Shown: positions 25,964 to 34,299 of the stretch, piece after piece
Numbering within the stretch: the first letter of the stretch is position 1
Layout: every line of letters starts with the position of its first letter
Assembly: GCA_016709155.1 (NCBI GenBank)
Contig: JADJEI010000001.1
Coordinates: 1,674,001 to 1,738,000, forward strand
DNA length: 64,000 nucleotides
Reading direction: 5' to 3'
From: Ignavibacteriales bacterium
GTDB lineage: Bacteria; Bacteroidota; Ignavibacteria; Ignavibacteriales; Ignavibacteriaceae
Position numbers and translations under genes: made by a program
The notes under the pieces: model-generated
The model's input: only the letters and a program-made list of their open reading frames with translations
Told to the model about the DNA's origin: nothing
Database searches by the model: none

Positions 25964-28642
25964 ATGAAAACTCTTCGATTACTCCTTCTATTTCTTTTAA
26001 TAAGCACAGTTGGTTTTAGTCAAAACTACAAGCAAGTCAAAATATATTTTAACGATGCTTCTCAATTAAATCAACTGATGTCTTCTGGCTTAGAAATTGA
26101 TCACGCTAAGTTTACAAAAGACAATGCCATCGTTGTATTTTTAAGCGATGAGGAATTTGCCAAGCTTCAAAACACTTCTTTCACTTATGAAATTCTCATC
26201 AATGATTGGGCAAAATATTATTCAGAACTTCCGAAGCTGAATGAAACAGAAAAACAAAGTTTTATTCAACAAAGCAAAAAAGATTATAACGTTGACGGTT
26301 TTGGTTTTGGTTCGATGGGCGGATTTTACACGCTTGCAGAAATTTATTCTAAGCTTGACTCGATGTATTTATTATATCCGAACCTCATCACTCAAAAATT
26401 TCAGATAGGTACTTCGATAGAAGGCAGACCAATGTATGCAGTAAAAATTTCTGACAACCCAAATGTGAGTGAAAGCGAGCCTCAAGTTCATTTCAATGCT
26501 CTGATTCATGCACGCGAACCCGCCGCAATGATGGCGGTTATGTACTACATGTATTATCTGTTAGAAAATTACGGCACTGATCCCGAAGCGACTTACTTAG
26601 TTGATAACAGGGAAATTTATTTTATTCCTTGTATCAATGTTGATGGTTATGAATATAACCGGCAGACCGATCCCAACGGAGGAGGTATGTGGCGCAAGAA
26701 TAGAAAAAACAACGGAACCGGCTGCTGGGGGGTCGATCTCAACAGAAATTTCGGTTTTCAGTGGGGATACAACAACAGCGGTTCAAGTCCCAATTCCTGC
26801 GATGAAACTTATCGCGGCAGTTCTGCTTTCTCTGAACCTGAAACTCAGGCAATAAGAGATTTTGTTGTTGCTCATAATTTCAAAACAACTTTCAACTATC
26901 ACACTTACAGCAATTTATTGCTCTACCCCTGGGGTTACATAAATCAGCCGACACCGGATGATGATATCTTTGTTGAATTTGCTAATGACATTGTTCAGTA
27001 CAATGGTTATCAGCCGGGGCAGCCTCCAGCAATTTTATATGATGTAAATGGCGCTGCTGATGACTGGTTCTACGGTGAACAAGCCACTAAAGATAAAATT
27101 TTTGCTTACACCCCGGAGGTTGGCAGCACAGGCTTCTGGCCTTCTATGAGCGAAATATTTCCTCTCGCTATGGAAAATCTAAAACCAAATCTTTATTTAA
27201 CCTGGGCGGCGGGTGAATTTGTTAACATGGAAAATATTTCTTTCAGTGATGATTATTTTGATGCCGGCGATAATATTGAAGTCTCAATTGGCTCGGTTAG
27301 AAATAAAGGACTAAGTGATGCATTCAGTACAAGTATTAATTTATCTTCTCCCGATCAAAATGTTATTGTTACGAATGGAACAATAAATCTTGGCGATATA
27401 GCTTCGCGAACAACTATCTTTCCAACGGGAACGCTTTCATTCTCTTTATCAAATTCTCTCGTGCCAAATGTAACGATTCCTCTTTTGTTTACCGTTTCTA
27501 CCGGCAGCACAATCATGTTTGTTGATACAATAAAAGTAGTTTCGGGCACACCTGTTTTTGCTTTTGTTGATACAACAAACAACCCTTTAACTTTGTGGAC
27601 GATTACCGCTACGCCGAGCAATAAGAAATGGGAAGCTACAACAACCTCATATCATTCTGCTCCTAATTCTTACACTGATAGTAAGAACGGAGATTACAAT
27701 GATAATGCAACAGTAACTATGCAATTAACAAACTCAATTGATATTTCCTCTCTTACAAATCCAAGAGCAAGTTTCTGGACTAAGTATGACATTGAAAACG
27801 GATGGGACTACGGGCAGTTTGAAGTTTCAACTAACAACGGCTCAACATGGACTCCACTTGAAGGACTCTACACTAACCCCGGCACCGGTAGTTTTCAACC
27901 AAACGGTGAGCCGCTTTATGATGGAGTTCAATCTGCCTGGGTGAAGGAAGATATTGATCTTACAGGATATACGAGCAATCAATTTAAAATGAGATTTCAA
28001 TTAAAGACCGATGGGGGAGTGACCGGCGATGGCTGGTACGTTGATGATATAAGTATTTTTGTTTATGGTGTTGTTCCTGTTGAGCTTACTTCATTCAACG
28101 CAAAATCAACTAACAAAGAAATCACTTTGAACTGGCAGACAGCGACTGAATTAAATAACAATGGCTTCGAAATTGAAAGATTGACTAATGCGAACAGCGG
28201 CTGGACTCGCATTGGATTCGTGATGGGCAACGGTACAACGCAGGAAATTCACAATTATAGTTTTGTTGATAAAAATCCTGTCAGCGGAATAAATTACTAC
28301 AGACTAAAACAAATTGATTATGACGGAACTGTTAATCTTTCGCAGGAAGTTTCGGTTAATTTTGTCGGCGTAATAGAATATTCACTCGAGCAGAATTACC
28401 CCAACCCTTTTAATCCATCCACGAATATTTATTACTCAATTCCACAAGCTGGAAAAGTAACGCTTAAGGTTTACAATATTCTCGGTTCCGAAGTTGCAAC
28501 ACTTGTTGATGATGTCAAAGATTCTGGAAGACACAATGTTGAGTTTAACTCTGCAGCTAAAAATATTACCAGTGGAATTTATTTCTACACAATCACTGCC
28601 GGCAGTTTCAAACAAACCCGCAAGATGTTGATGATAAAATGA
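25964..28642 (+). CDS. M14 zinc carboxypeptidase with T9SS sorting domain
   Basis: About 892 aa from ATG 25964 (an upstream GTG at 25955 is unlikely). Signal peptide, propeptide (about 25-100), then the peptidase. The zinc ligands are in ALIHAREP (HxxE), with a third His in FNYHTYSN. The substrate-binding RKNRKNN and GVDLNRNFGFQWG are present, and the catalytic Glu lies in YTPEVGSTGFWPS. Downstream come a MAM/immune-inhibitor-like module (TSYHSAPNSY...GWYVDDISIFV), a domain starting VELTSFNA and a sorting domain (YPNPFNPST). It should be a surface or secreted metallocarboxypeptidase digesting proteins outside the cell. Confidence 0.9.
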   Translation: MKTLRLLLLFLLISTVGFSQNYKQVKIYFNDASQLNQLMSSGLEIDHAKFTKDNAIVVFLSDEEFAKLQNTSFTYEILINDWAKYYSELPKLNETEKQSFIQQSKKDYNVDGFGFGSMGGFYTLAEIYSKLDSMYLLYPNLITQKFQIGTSIEGRPMYAVKISDNPNVSESEPQVHFNALIHAREPAAMMAVMYYMYYLLENYGTDPEATYLVDNREIYFIPCINVDGYEYNRQTDPNGGGMWRKNRKNNGTGCWGVDLNRNFGFQWGYNNSGSSPNSCDETYRGSSAFSEPETQAIRDFVVAHNFKTTFNYHTYSNLLLYPWGYINQPTPDDDIFVEFANDIVQYNGYQPGQPPAILYDVNGAADDWFYGEQATKDKIFAYTPEVGSTGFWPSMSEIFPLAMENLKPNLYLTWAAGEFVNMENISFSDDYFDAGDNIEVSIGSVRNKGLSDAFSTSINLSSPDQNVIVTNGTINLGDIASRTTIFPTGTLSFSLSNSLVPNVTIPLLFTVSTGSTIMFVDTIKVVSGTPVFAFVDTTNNPLTLWTITATPSNKKWEATTTSYHSAPNSYTDSKNGDYNDNATVTMQLTNSIDISSLTNPRASFWTKYDIENGWDYGQFEVSTNNGSTWTPLEGLYTNPGTGSFQPNGEPLYDGVQSAWVKEDIDLTGYTSNQFKMRFQLKTDGGVTGDGWYVDDISIFVYGVVPVELTSFNAKSTNKEITLNWQTATELNNNGFEIERLTNANSGWTRIGFVMGNGTTQEIHNYSFVDKNPVSGINYYRLKQIDYDGTVNLSQEVSVNFVGVIEYSLEQNYPNPFNPSTNIYYSIPQAGKVTLKVYNILGSEVATLVDDVKDSGRHNVEFNSAAKNITSGIYFYTITAGSFKQTRKMLMIK

Positions 28643-28716
28643 TGGATTAAGTTTATCAGAAATCTCGTTGGGAATTTTGATAAAATAATTCTCTTTGCTC
28701 GCTGTTCTCCTTTATG

Positions 28717-28750
28717 AAAAAAGTCCCTTTTGGCGGAGGGACTTTTTTTT
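28717..28750 (+). terminator. Rho-independent terminator of the M14 gene
   Basis: AAAAAAGTCCC and GGGACTTTTTTTT form perfect arms around TTTTGGCGGA, with a long T-tract. Confidence 0.85.
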
Positions 28751-28882
28751 ATTATCCTATTTATATCTTTAAAACTAAATCTAATAGTTTGCTTTTTGAT
28801 TAATTCGAGTATTCTATTTTGGGAAAAGAAATGGATGTTTCCCAATCTCTAAAACAATTTTTTCAAATCTGAATTAAATCTC

Positions 28883-28912
28883 TTAATTTTCCAACAGAAT
28901 AAATTACTTTTG
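28883..28912 (+). promoter_or_regulatory. Probable promoter of the PhoH-like gene
   Basis: TACTTTTG at 28905-28912 fits the -7 consensus; TTA at 28883-28885 is 19 bases upstream. The gene starts 114 bases downstream. Confidence 0.35.
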
Positions 28913-29026
28913 CATAGCAAAAAACAGGAGTTCTAATTTTTGAATTTATTTATCCGTGGGCTTCTTTCTAATTCATTAAAAAAATCATTTATCATTTAAC
29001 CATTCCCCCCATCATTCAGTCATTAA

Positions 29027-30382
29027 ATGAAAAAACAAAAAAGCAGAATTAAAACCCCCAAGATTTTTATTCTTGACACAAACGTGATTCTCCACGATGC
29101 AACAAGCATTAATCAATTTCAGGAAAATGATGTTGTAATTCCGCTTCCTGTAATTGAAGAACTTGATCATTTTAAACGAGGCAGTCAAATCATAAATCTG
29201 AATGCACGGGAGTTTGCCCGAACACTTGACTCGCTTACCGGCACGGCACTTTTCAACGGCGGAATTCAAATGGGAAAAGGACGAGGCAAACTTCGTATTG
29301 CTATTTCGCGCGGGCTTTCTTCAGAGATTAAAGAAATTTTTAGGGAAGATACTCCCGATCACAGAATTCTCAGTATTGCAAATGACTGGCATAAAAAACT
29401 TTTGAATCAGACATCGGTCATACTTGTTACAAAAGATGTTAATCTGCGAATGAAGGCAAAAGCTCTTGGCATTCCTGCAGAAGATTATACCACCGATAGG
29501 ATTGAAAGTATCGAAGAACTCTACAGCGGAAAAGAAATTGTTGAAGAAGTCCCGGACGAATTGATACTTAATATTTTTCAGCCGCCTTTTGAAATTCCTG
29601 CCGAAAAATTTTTGAAGAAATTAAAAATTGAGCCCGTCCCAAATAAATATTTTATACTTCGAAACGCCAATAGGTCTATTCTCGCCTACTTAGACCAGGA
29701 AATGAAAACATTTTCACGCGTGGATAAGAATTTAATTTATGGAATAAAACCGCGAAATGCCGAACAAACTTTTGCGGTTGATGCCTTAACTAAAAACGAT
29801 ATTCAACTTGTTTCGATGACCGGTAAAGCCGGAACAGGAAAAACTTTGCTCGCCTTAGCAAGTGCGCTTCAAGTTCGGAAAAATTACAGGCAAATTTTTA
29901 TTGCACGCCCTGTTATTCCACTAAGCAATAAAGATATTGGCTACCTGCCCGGAGATGTTGAAAGTAAACTTGCACCTTATATGCAGCCGTTGTGGGATAA
30001 CCTAAAAGTGATTCAGGATCAATTTCCTGAAACAGATAAGCAGCATCAACTGATCGATACGATGATCAAAGACGAAAAACTTGTTATTGAACCGCTTTCA
30101 TATATTCGCGGGAGAAGTTTACAAAGAATATTTTTTATCGTAGATGAAGCGCAAAATCTTACTCCGCACGAAATTAAAACAATAATTACCCGTGCTGGCG
30201 AAGGTTCTAAAATTGTATTTACAGGGGACATCTATCAGATTGATCATCCTTACCTCGATGCACAATCTAATGGATTATCTTTTCTCATTGATAAATTTAA
30301 AGGACAGAAACTTTACGCTCATATCAATCTCGTAAAAGGTGAGCGTTCAGCACTTGCTGAACTTGCGAGCAACTTATTATAA
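29027..30382 (+). CDS. PIN-PhoH protein (PhoH2-type RNA-acting ATPase)
   Basis: 451 aa. N-terminal PIN nuclease domain (FILDTNVILHD, VIEELD, LVTKDVNLRMKAKAL). The C-terminal PhoH ATPase has Walker A GKAGTGKTLLAL, FIARPVIPLSNKDIGYLPGD, Walker B IVDEAQNLTP and FTGDIYQID. Length and order fit PhoH2, which unwinds and cleaves RNA in mycobacteria. No toxin/antitoxin-type partner is adjacent; the lipoprotein gene follows 10 bases downstream. Confidence 0.9.
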   Translation: MKKQKSRIKTPKIFILDTNVILHDATSINQFQENDVVIPLPVIEELDHFKRGSQIINLNAREFARTLDSLTGTALFNGGIQMGKGRGKLRIAISRGLSSEIKEIFREDTPDHRILSIANDWHKKLLNQTSVILVTKDVNLRMKAKALGIPAEDYTTDRIESIEELYSGKEIVEEVPDELILNIFQPPFEIPAEKFLKKLKIEPVPNKYFILRNANRSILAYLDQEMKTFSRVDKNLIYGIKPRNAEQTFAVDALTKNDIQLVSMTGKAGTGKTLLALASALQVRKNYRQIFIARPVIPLSNKDIGYLPGDVESKLAPYMQPLWDNLKVIQDQFPETDKQHQLIDTMIKDEKLVIEPLSYIRGRSLQRIFFIVDEAQNLTPHEIKTIITRAGEGSKIVFTGDIYQIDHPYLDAQSNGLSFLIDKFKGQKLYAHINLVKGERSALAELASNLL

Positions 30383-30392
30383 AAGGAGTATT

Positions 30393-31211
30393 ATGAAAAA
30401 CTTAAAAATATTTTTAGCAATTTTAATCACATCAATTCTACTTTCAGGCTGCTTAAAAATCAGAACTCTGATTAACGTTAATCAAGACGGTACCGGCACT
30501 ATTGAGGAAACTGTTTTAATGAAAAGTGAATTTGTAAATATGATGAAAGAATTCGCTGATCAAATGAATACAGACGGAAGTAAAAAAGATTTTTCACTGT
30601 TCAACAAAGACGAGCTGGCTAAAAAAAGTTCCGACTATGGCAAAGGTGTTTCTTTTCAATCCGGTAAGTTGATCAGGGAAAAAAACTTTGAGGGATTTAC
30701 GTCTGTTTATTCTTTTAAAGATATCAATCAATTAAAACTAAACCCCGATCCGGAAGGCAAAATGGATTTTGGATTTGGCAGCGATGAGGAAAAACCAGCA
30801 CCCGAAACAAATAGTTTGCTGACTTTTAAATTCTCAAAAGATAATCCTTCAAACCTTGTCGTGAAATTTCCAAAATCTTTTATGGAAGATGATTCCTCCG
30901 GGGAGAACTCTGATACGGAAGAAACTGCTCCTTCGGGAAATGATGCCAAGATGAAAGAATTTCTCGCCGATATGGAAATGGACTTGTCAATTAATTTTAA
31001 TGGCGAAATTAAAGAAACAAATGCCAGCCTTGTTGAAGGCTCTAAGGTTACTTTAATCCATTTCGAATTTGGAGAGCTTCTTAATAATGAAGCAGCACTA
31101 AAAAAATTGGGCAGTAAAAAGCCAAAGTCAATCGAGGAATTCAAAGAATTAACTAAAGATATAAAAGGAATGAAGATTGAATTCAATGATGAAATCTTCA
31201 TTAAATTCTAA
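30393..31211 (+). CDS. Lipoprotein of unknown function
   Basis: About 272 aa from the ATG at 30393, which has AAAGGAG 5 bases upstream. Lipobox ILLSGC with Cys20. KIRTLINVNQDGTGTIEETV near the start is a pattern seen in several lipoproteins of unknown function from this phylum. The region 90-180 is acidic and low-complexity (EEKPAPETN, SSGENSDTEETAPSG). The C terminus reads IEFNDEIFIKF. Probably attached to the outer or inner membrane. Confidence 0.65.
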   Translation: MKNLKIFLAILITSILLSGCLKIRTLINVNQDGTGTIEETVLMKSEFVNMMKEFADQMNTDGSKKDFSLFNKDELAKKSSDYGKGVSFQSGKLIREKNFEGFTSVYSFKDINQLKLNPDPEGKMDFGFGSDEEKPAPETNSLLTFKFSKDNPSNLVVKFPKSFMEDDSSGENSDTEETAPSGNDAKMKEFLADMEMDLSINFNGEIKETNASLVEGSKVTLIHFEFGELLNNEAALKKLGSKKPKSIEEFKELTKDIKGMKIEFNDEIFIKF

Positions 31212-31233
31212 TCATAAAACAAAGGGAATCAAA

Positions 31234-31698
31234 ATGAAAAACATTTTATTATTCATCTTTCTATCATTGTTTCTGATGCAGTTTACTTCTTTCGCTCAGA
31301 TAGAAAAATACGGTCGCGATATTGCAATTCAGGAAAAGACTAATATTTCTGAAATTCTTTCTGACCCGTCTGATTTTGAAGGACAAACTGTTTTGGTCGA
31401 AGGAAAAATAAATGATGTTTGCCCATCCGCCGGCTGCTGGATGATTTTAGAGAGCGATAAAGAAGGACAAGAAATAAAAATAAAAGTTAAAGACGGCGAT
31501 ATTGTTTTTCCGCAGGAAGCAATTGGCAAAACTGCTCTCGTCGAAGGAACAGTTTATAAGATTGAACTAACACAGGAGGAAGCTGTTGAATATTATTCTC
31601 ACGTTGCCGAAGAAAAAGGAGAGGATTTTGATCCCGCATCTGTTACGGGCGCAGTAACCTTATTTCAGATTAAAGGATTGGCGGCGGAAATAAGATAG
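31234..31698 (+). CDS. DUF4920 domain secreted protein
   Basis: About 154 aa from the ATG at 31234 (AAGGGA 8 bases upstream); an earlier ATG at 31177 overlaps the lipoprotein. Signal peptide (LLFIFLSLFLMQFTSFAQ). DUF4920, an OB-like fold, shows EGQTVLVEGKINDVCPSAGCWMIL, IKIKVKDGDIVFP, KTALVEGTVYKIE. The two cysteines flanking PSAGC may bind metal or form a disulfide. Function unknown. Confidence 0.8.
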   Translation: MKNILLFIFLSLFLMQFTSFAQIEKYGRDIAIQEKTNISEILSDPSDFEGQTVLVEGKINDVCPSAGCWMILESDKEGQEIKIKVKDGDIVFPQEAIGKTALVEGTVYKIELTQEEAVEYYSHVAEEKGEDFDPASVTGAVTLFQIKGLAAEIR

Positions 31699-31720
31699 GA
31701 CTAAATTTTTAGGTAACAAA

Positions 31721-31752
31721 AAAGGCTGTCCATTCGGGCAGCCTTCTTTTTA
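31721..31752. terminator. Bidirectional terminator between DUF4920 and rpsT
   Basis: AAGGCTGtCC...GGgCAGCCTT with A-run on one side and TTCTTTTT on the other; the genes converge here. Confidence 0.75.
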
Positions 31753-31766
31753 AATATCAACAAAAC

Positions 31767-32030
31767 TTATTTAGTCGCAGTTAATTTATTAAGATGCTTG
31801 GTTAGTCTTGATTTTCTTCTCGCCGCAGTGTTCTTATGAATCTTTCCTTTCGTAGAACTTCTGTCAAGAGTTGCAACAGTTTCTTTGTATAATTTCTGAA
31901 CTTCATCTTTATCACTGGATGTTAGAGTCTTTTTTACGAGTGTTTTCATTTTCGATTCGTTCATTTTATTAACCAATTTTTTCTTTAAAGATGATCTTGA
32001 TCTTTTTTTTGCAGATGGATGATTAGCCAT
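31767..32030 (-). CDS. rpsT: 30S ribosomal protein S20
   Basis: 87 aa with the typical basic N terminus ANHPSAKKRSRSSLKKK and the helical hairpin with TTAARRKSRLTKHLNKL at the end. It binds 16S rRNA in the small subunit. The gene is alone on its transcript: its own promoter and a terminator are visible. Confidence 0.95.
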   Translation of the reverse strand: MANHPSAKKRSRSSLKKKLVNKMNESKMKTLVKKTLTSSDKDEVQKLYKETVATLDRSSTKGKIHKNTAARRKSRLTKHLNKLTATK

Positions 32031-32067
32031 TAAAAATTTTTTCCTTATTGATTGTTAAAAACTGCTG

Positions 32068-32098
32068 CAAATATATCCATTACCTCATTTGATTGCAA
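32068..32098 (-). promoter_or_regulatory. Strong rpsT promoter
   Basis: On the minus strand TTG (32096-32098), 20 bases, TATATTTG (32068-32075), exactly the Bacteroidota-type consensus. The start codon is 37 bases downstream. Confidence 0.65.
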
Positions 32099-32157
32099 AT
32101 TTATGTTTAGTAATTTGAAGCCCGATTTTACAGGTTATTCTAAATTCACATCAGTTT

Positions 32158-32796
32158 ATGATTAAAGTAAACGAAATATTTCTCTCGATTCAAGGCGAAA
32201 GCTCACGCGCCGGATTGCCTTGCGTTTTTGTCAGACTTACCTATTGTAATCTTCGCTGCTCTTATTGCGATACAGAATATGCTTTTTACGAAGGCAGTGA
32301 CTTCTCAATTGACAAAATTGTTAATAGAATAAAAAGTTATAATTGTAATCTTGTCGAGATCACCGGCGGCGAACCATTGATGCAAAATGAATGTTTGGAC
32401 TTAATGAAAAAACTTTGTGAATCCGGTTTTGATGTATTGCTCGAAACCAGCGGAAGTTTGCCTATCGATAGTGTTGACTCTCGTGTGATGATTATTATGG
32501 ATTTGAAATGTCCTTCCTCTGGAATGCTGAAAAAAAACCTTTATACTAATATTAGGTTTCTAAAAAAGAATGATGAAGTAAAATTTGTTATTGGTAACCG
32601 TGAAGATTATGAATGGTCGAAAGAGATTATCTCGAAGTATGAATTAAAGAGAAAATGCAGGATACTTTTTTCAGTTGTGTTTAGTACTCTCGAACCGGTC
32701 ACTTTAGTCAACTGGATATTAGAAGATAAGCTTGATGTACGATTTCAATTACAGATGCATAAATTTATCTGGCATCCTGAAACGAAAGGGGTATAA
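32158..32796 (+). CDS. queE: 7-carboxy-7-deazaguanine synthase
   Basis: 212 aa radical SAM enzyme; the cluster ligands are C30xxxC34xxC37 in TYCNLRCSYCDTE, with ITGGEPLMQ and LLETSGSLP. It turns 6-carboxytetrahydropterin into CDG on the path to queuosine. The ATG of queD overlaps its stop by one base. Confidence 0.9.
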   Translation: MIKVNEIFLSIQGESSRAGLPCVFVRLTYCNLRCSYCDTEYAFYEGSDFSIDKIVNRIKSYNCNLVEITGGEPLMQNECLDLMKKLCESGFDVLLETSGSLPIDSVDSRVMIIMDLKCPSSGMLKKNLYTNIRFLKKNDEVKFVIGNREDYEWSKEIISKYELKRKCRILFSVVFSTLEPVTLVNWILEDKLDVRFQLQMHKFIWHPETKGV

Positions 32797-33209
32797 TGAA
32801 AATAGCTAAAGAATTTCGCTGGGAAATGGGACACCGTTTACCGGATCATTTTGGCCTTTGTAAAAATATTCATGGTCATTCCTACAAAATGATTGTCGAG
32901 TTTGATGGCGACCTGAACAACGATCAGATGGTAATTGATTATTACGATGTTGAAAAAATTATTAATCCGATACTTGAAAAACTTGATCACGCATTTATGG
33001 TTAATAAGCAAGATGAAATGGTGATTGATTTTTTAGAAAAAATAAAATCTAAAAAAGTTGTTGTGGACTTTCATGCAACTGCTGAAAACATTTGCAATTA
33101 TTTTTTAGACCGAATTAAAAAATCATCGCTGCCGTCAAACATTCACGCCATAAAAGTTAAAGTGTTTGAAACGCAGTTCGATTATGCAGAAGAATCTGTT
33201 AAACTATAA
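32796..33209 (+). CDS. queD: 6-carboxytetrahydropterin synthase
   Basis: 137 aa. Zinc histidines H13, H26 and H28 (GHRLPDHFGLCKNIHGHSY), catalytic Cys22, and the LDHAF segment. It makes the substrate of QueE from dihydroneopterin triphosphate. Overlaps truA start by one base. Confidence 0.9.
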   Translation: MKIAKEFRWEMGHRLPDHFGLCKNIHGHSYKMIVEFDGDLNNDQMVIDYYDVEKIINPILEKLDHAFMVNKQDEMVIDFLEKIKSKKVVVDFHATAENICNYFLDRIKKSSLPSNIHAIKVKVFETQFDYAEESVKL

Positions 33210-34075
33210 TGAATGACTTTTATAAGAAGAAAAGCCGGGGAAAGTACAAACAAGAGAATTTTCCGCACACTCAGCATCAAAAAATAAATACTCAATCAAA
33301 CAATCGCTTTCAACTTTGCATCGAATACGAAGGAACACGCTACAGCGGCTGGCAGAGGCAGGAAAACGCTCGCACAGTTCAAGGTGAATTATTCAAAGCT
33401 GCACGCGAAATTTTTGGTGAAAATAATTTTGATATTCAGGGGGCGGGAAGAACCGACAGCGGAGTTCACGCACTTTGCCAGGTTGCTCATCTCGAAGTAC
33501 AAACAATGCTTGCCCCCGAAATAATAAGAATAAAAATGAATGACTTGCTTCCTCACGATATTAATATTTTGGAGATAAAAAAGACATCAAAAACTTTTCA
33601 TGCACGGCACGACGCAGTTAGACGAAGTTACATTTACCAAATATCAAGGAGAAGAACAGCCTTTGGTAAAAATTATGTTTGGTGGGTAAAAGATAAACTT
33701 GATTTTAATTCAATGAATGAAGCTGCAAGATTATTTGTCGGCATGCACGATTTTATTTCATTTGCTGAAAAAGACCCGCTCGAAAAATCAACTAAAGTTC
33801 TAATTGAAGATATTCAAGTTTTAGAAGAAGGCAATTTAATTTTAATACGAATTGTAGGTTCTCATTTTCTCTGGAAAATGGTTAGAAGAATTGTCGGAGT
33901 TTTAGTTGAAGCAGGAAGAGGGAAATTGACTCCGCAGCAAATTATTATTTGGTTGAACATTAAATCAAGCGAACCCGCAAAATATACAGCCCCACCCTCG
34001 GGACTCTTTTTAGAAAAAGTTGTTTATAACAATGAAACTCTTCCTAAAGATTTTTCTTCAACAGTAAAAATTTAG
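33209..34075 (+). CDS. truA: tRNA pseudouridine synthase A
   Basis: 288 aa; the catalytic Asp83 lies in GAGRTDSGVHAL, with SYIYQISRRR and FLWKMVRRIVGVLVEAGRG following. It modifies positions 38-40 of tRNAs. The first 30 residues are an extra basic, Lys/Gln-rich tail (YKKKSRGKYKQE) before the family core (FQLCIEYEG). It forms a queE-queD-truA operon of tRNA-modifying genes. Confidence 0.9.
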   Translation: MNDFYKKKSRGKYKQENFPHTQHQKINTQSNNRFQLCIEYEGTRYSGWQRQENARTVQGELFKAAREIFGENNFDIQGAGRTDSGVHALCQVAHLEVQTMLAPEIIRIKMNDLLPHDINILEIKKTSKTFHARHDAVRRSYIYQISRRRTAFGKNYVWWVKDKLDFNSMNEAARLFVGMHDFISFAEKDPLEKSTKVLIEDIQVLEEGNLILIRIVGSHFLWKMVRRIVGVLVEAGRGKLTPQQIIIWLNIKSSEPAKYTAPPSGLFLEKVVYNNETLPKDFSSTVKI

Positions 34076-34127
34076 AATTTAGATTTCTTTCAACAAAACA
34101 AGAATTAATAAACACTAAAAAAATTGC

Positions 34128-34156
34128 TTGACTCTTAAGTTAAAAATGCCTATTAA
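34128..34156 (+). promoter_or_regulatory. Sigma-70-like promoter before a T9SS protein gene
   Basis: TTGACT (34128-34133), 17 bases, TATTAA (34151-34156). This is the classical -35/-10 layout and differs from the other promoters here. Confidence 0.35.
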
Positions 34157-34160
34157 TTAG

Positions 34161-34176
34161 CAGTAAATAATTACTG
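34161..34176. promoter_or_regulatory. Palindromic operator-like site
   Basis: CAGTAA-ATAA-TTACTG, perfect 6-base arms, placed where transcription from the 34128-34156 promoter would begin. Confidence 0.3.
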
Positions 34177-34189
34177 TTTTGAGATATTG

Positions 34190-34294
34190 ATGAATAATCA
34201 AACTTACTCTGAAAGTATTTTCACTCCTATTAATATTGCTCAGATACAGTACCTGATAGAAAGTTTTCATTCGGCAACAATTTGTGGAGGATAA
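34190..34294 (+). CDS. Possible 34-aa leader ORF
   Basis: ATG at 34190 to TAA at 34292-34294; MNNQTYSESIFTPINIAQIQ is the start of the peptide. The 3' end holds the GGAGG that serves the next gene, so translation could be coupled. No ribosome site is seen for it. Confidence 0.2.
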   Translation: MNNQTYSESIFTPINIAQIQYLIESFHSATICGG

Positions 34295-34299
34295 TCGCG

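Larger units (their letters stand above)
28643..29026. other. 384-base intergenic region
   Basis: It holds a terminator (28717-28750) and a promoter-like site (28883-28912). The rest is AT-rich with no ORF I can support. Confidence 0.6.
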
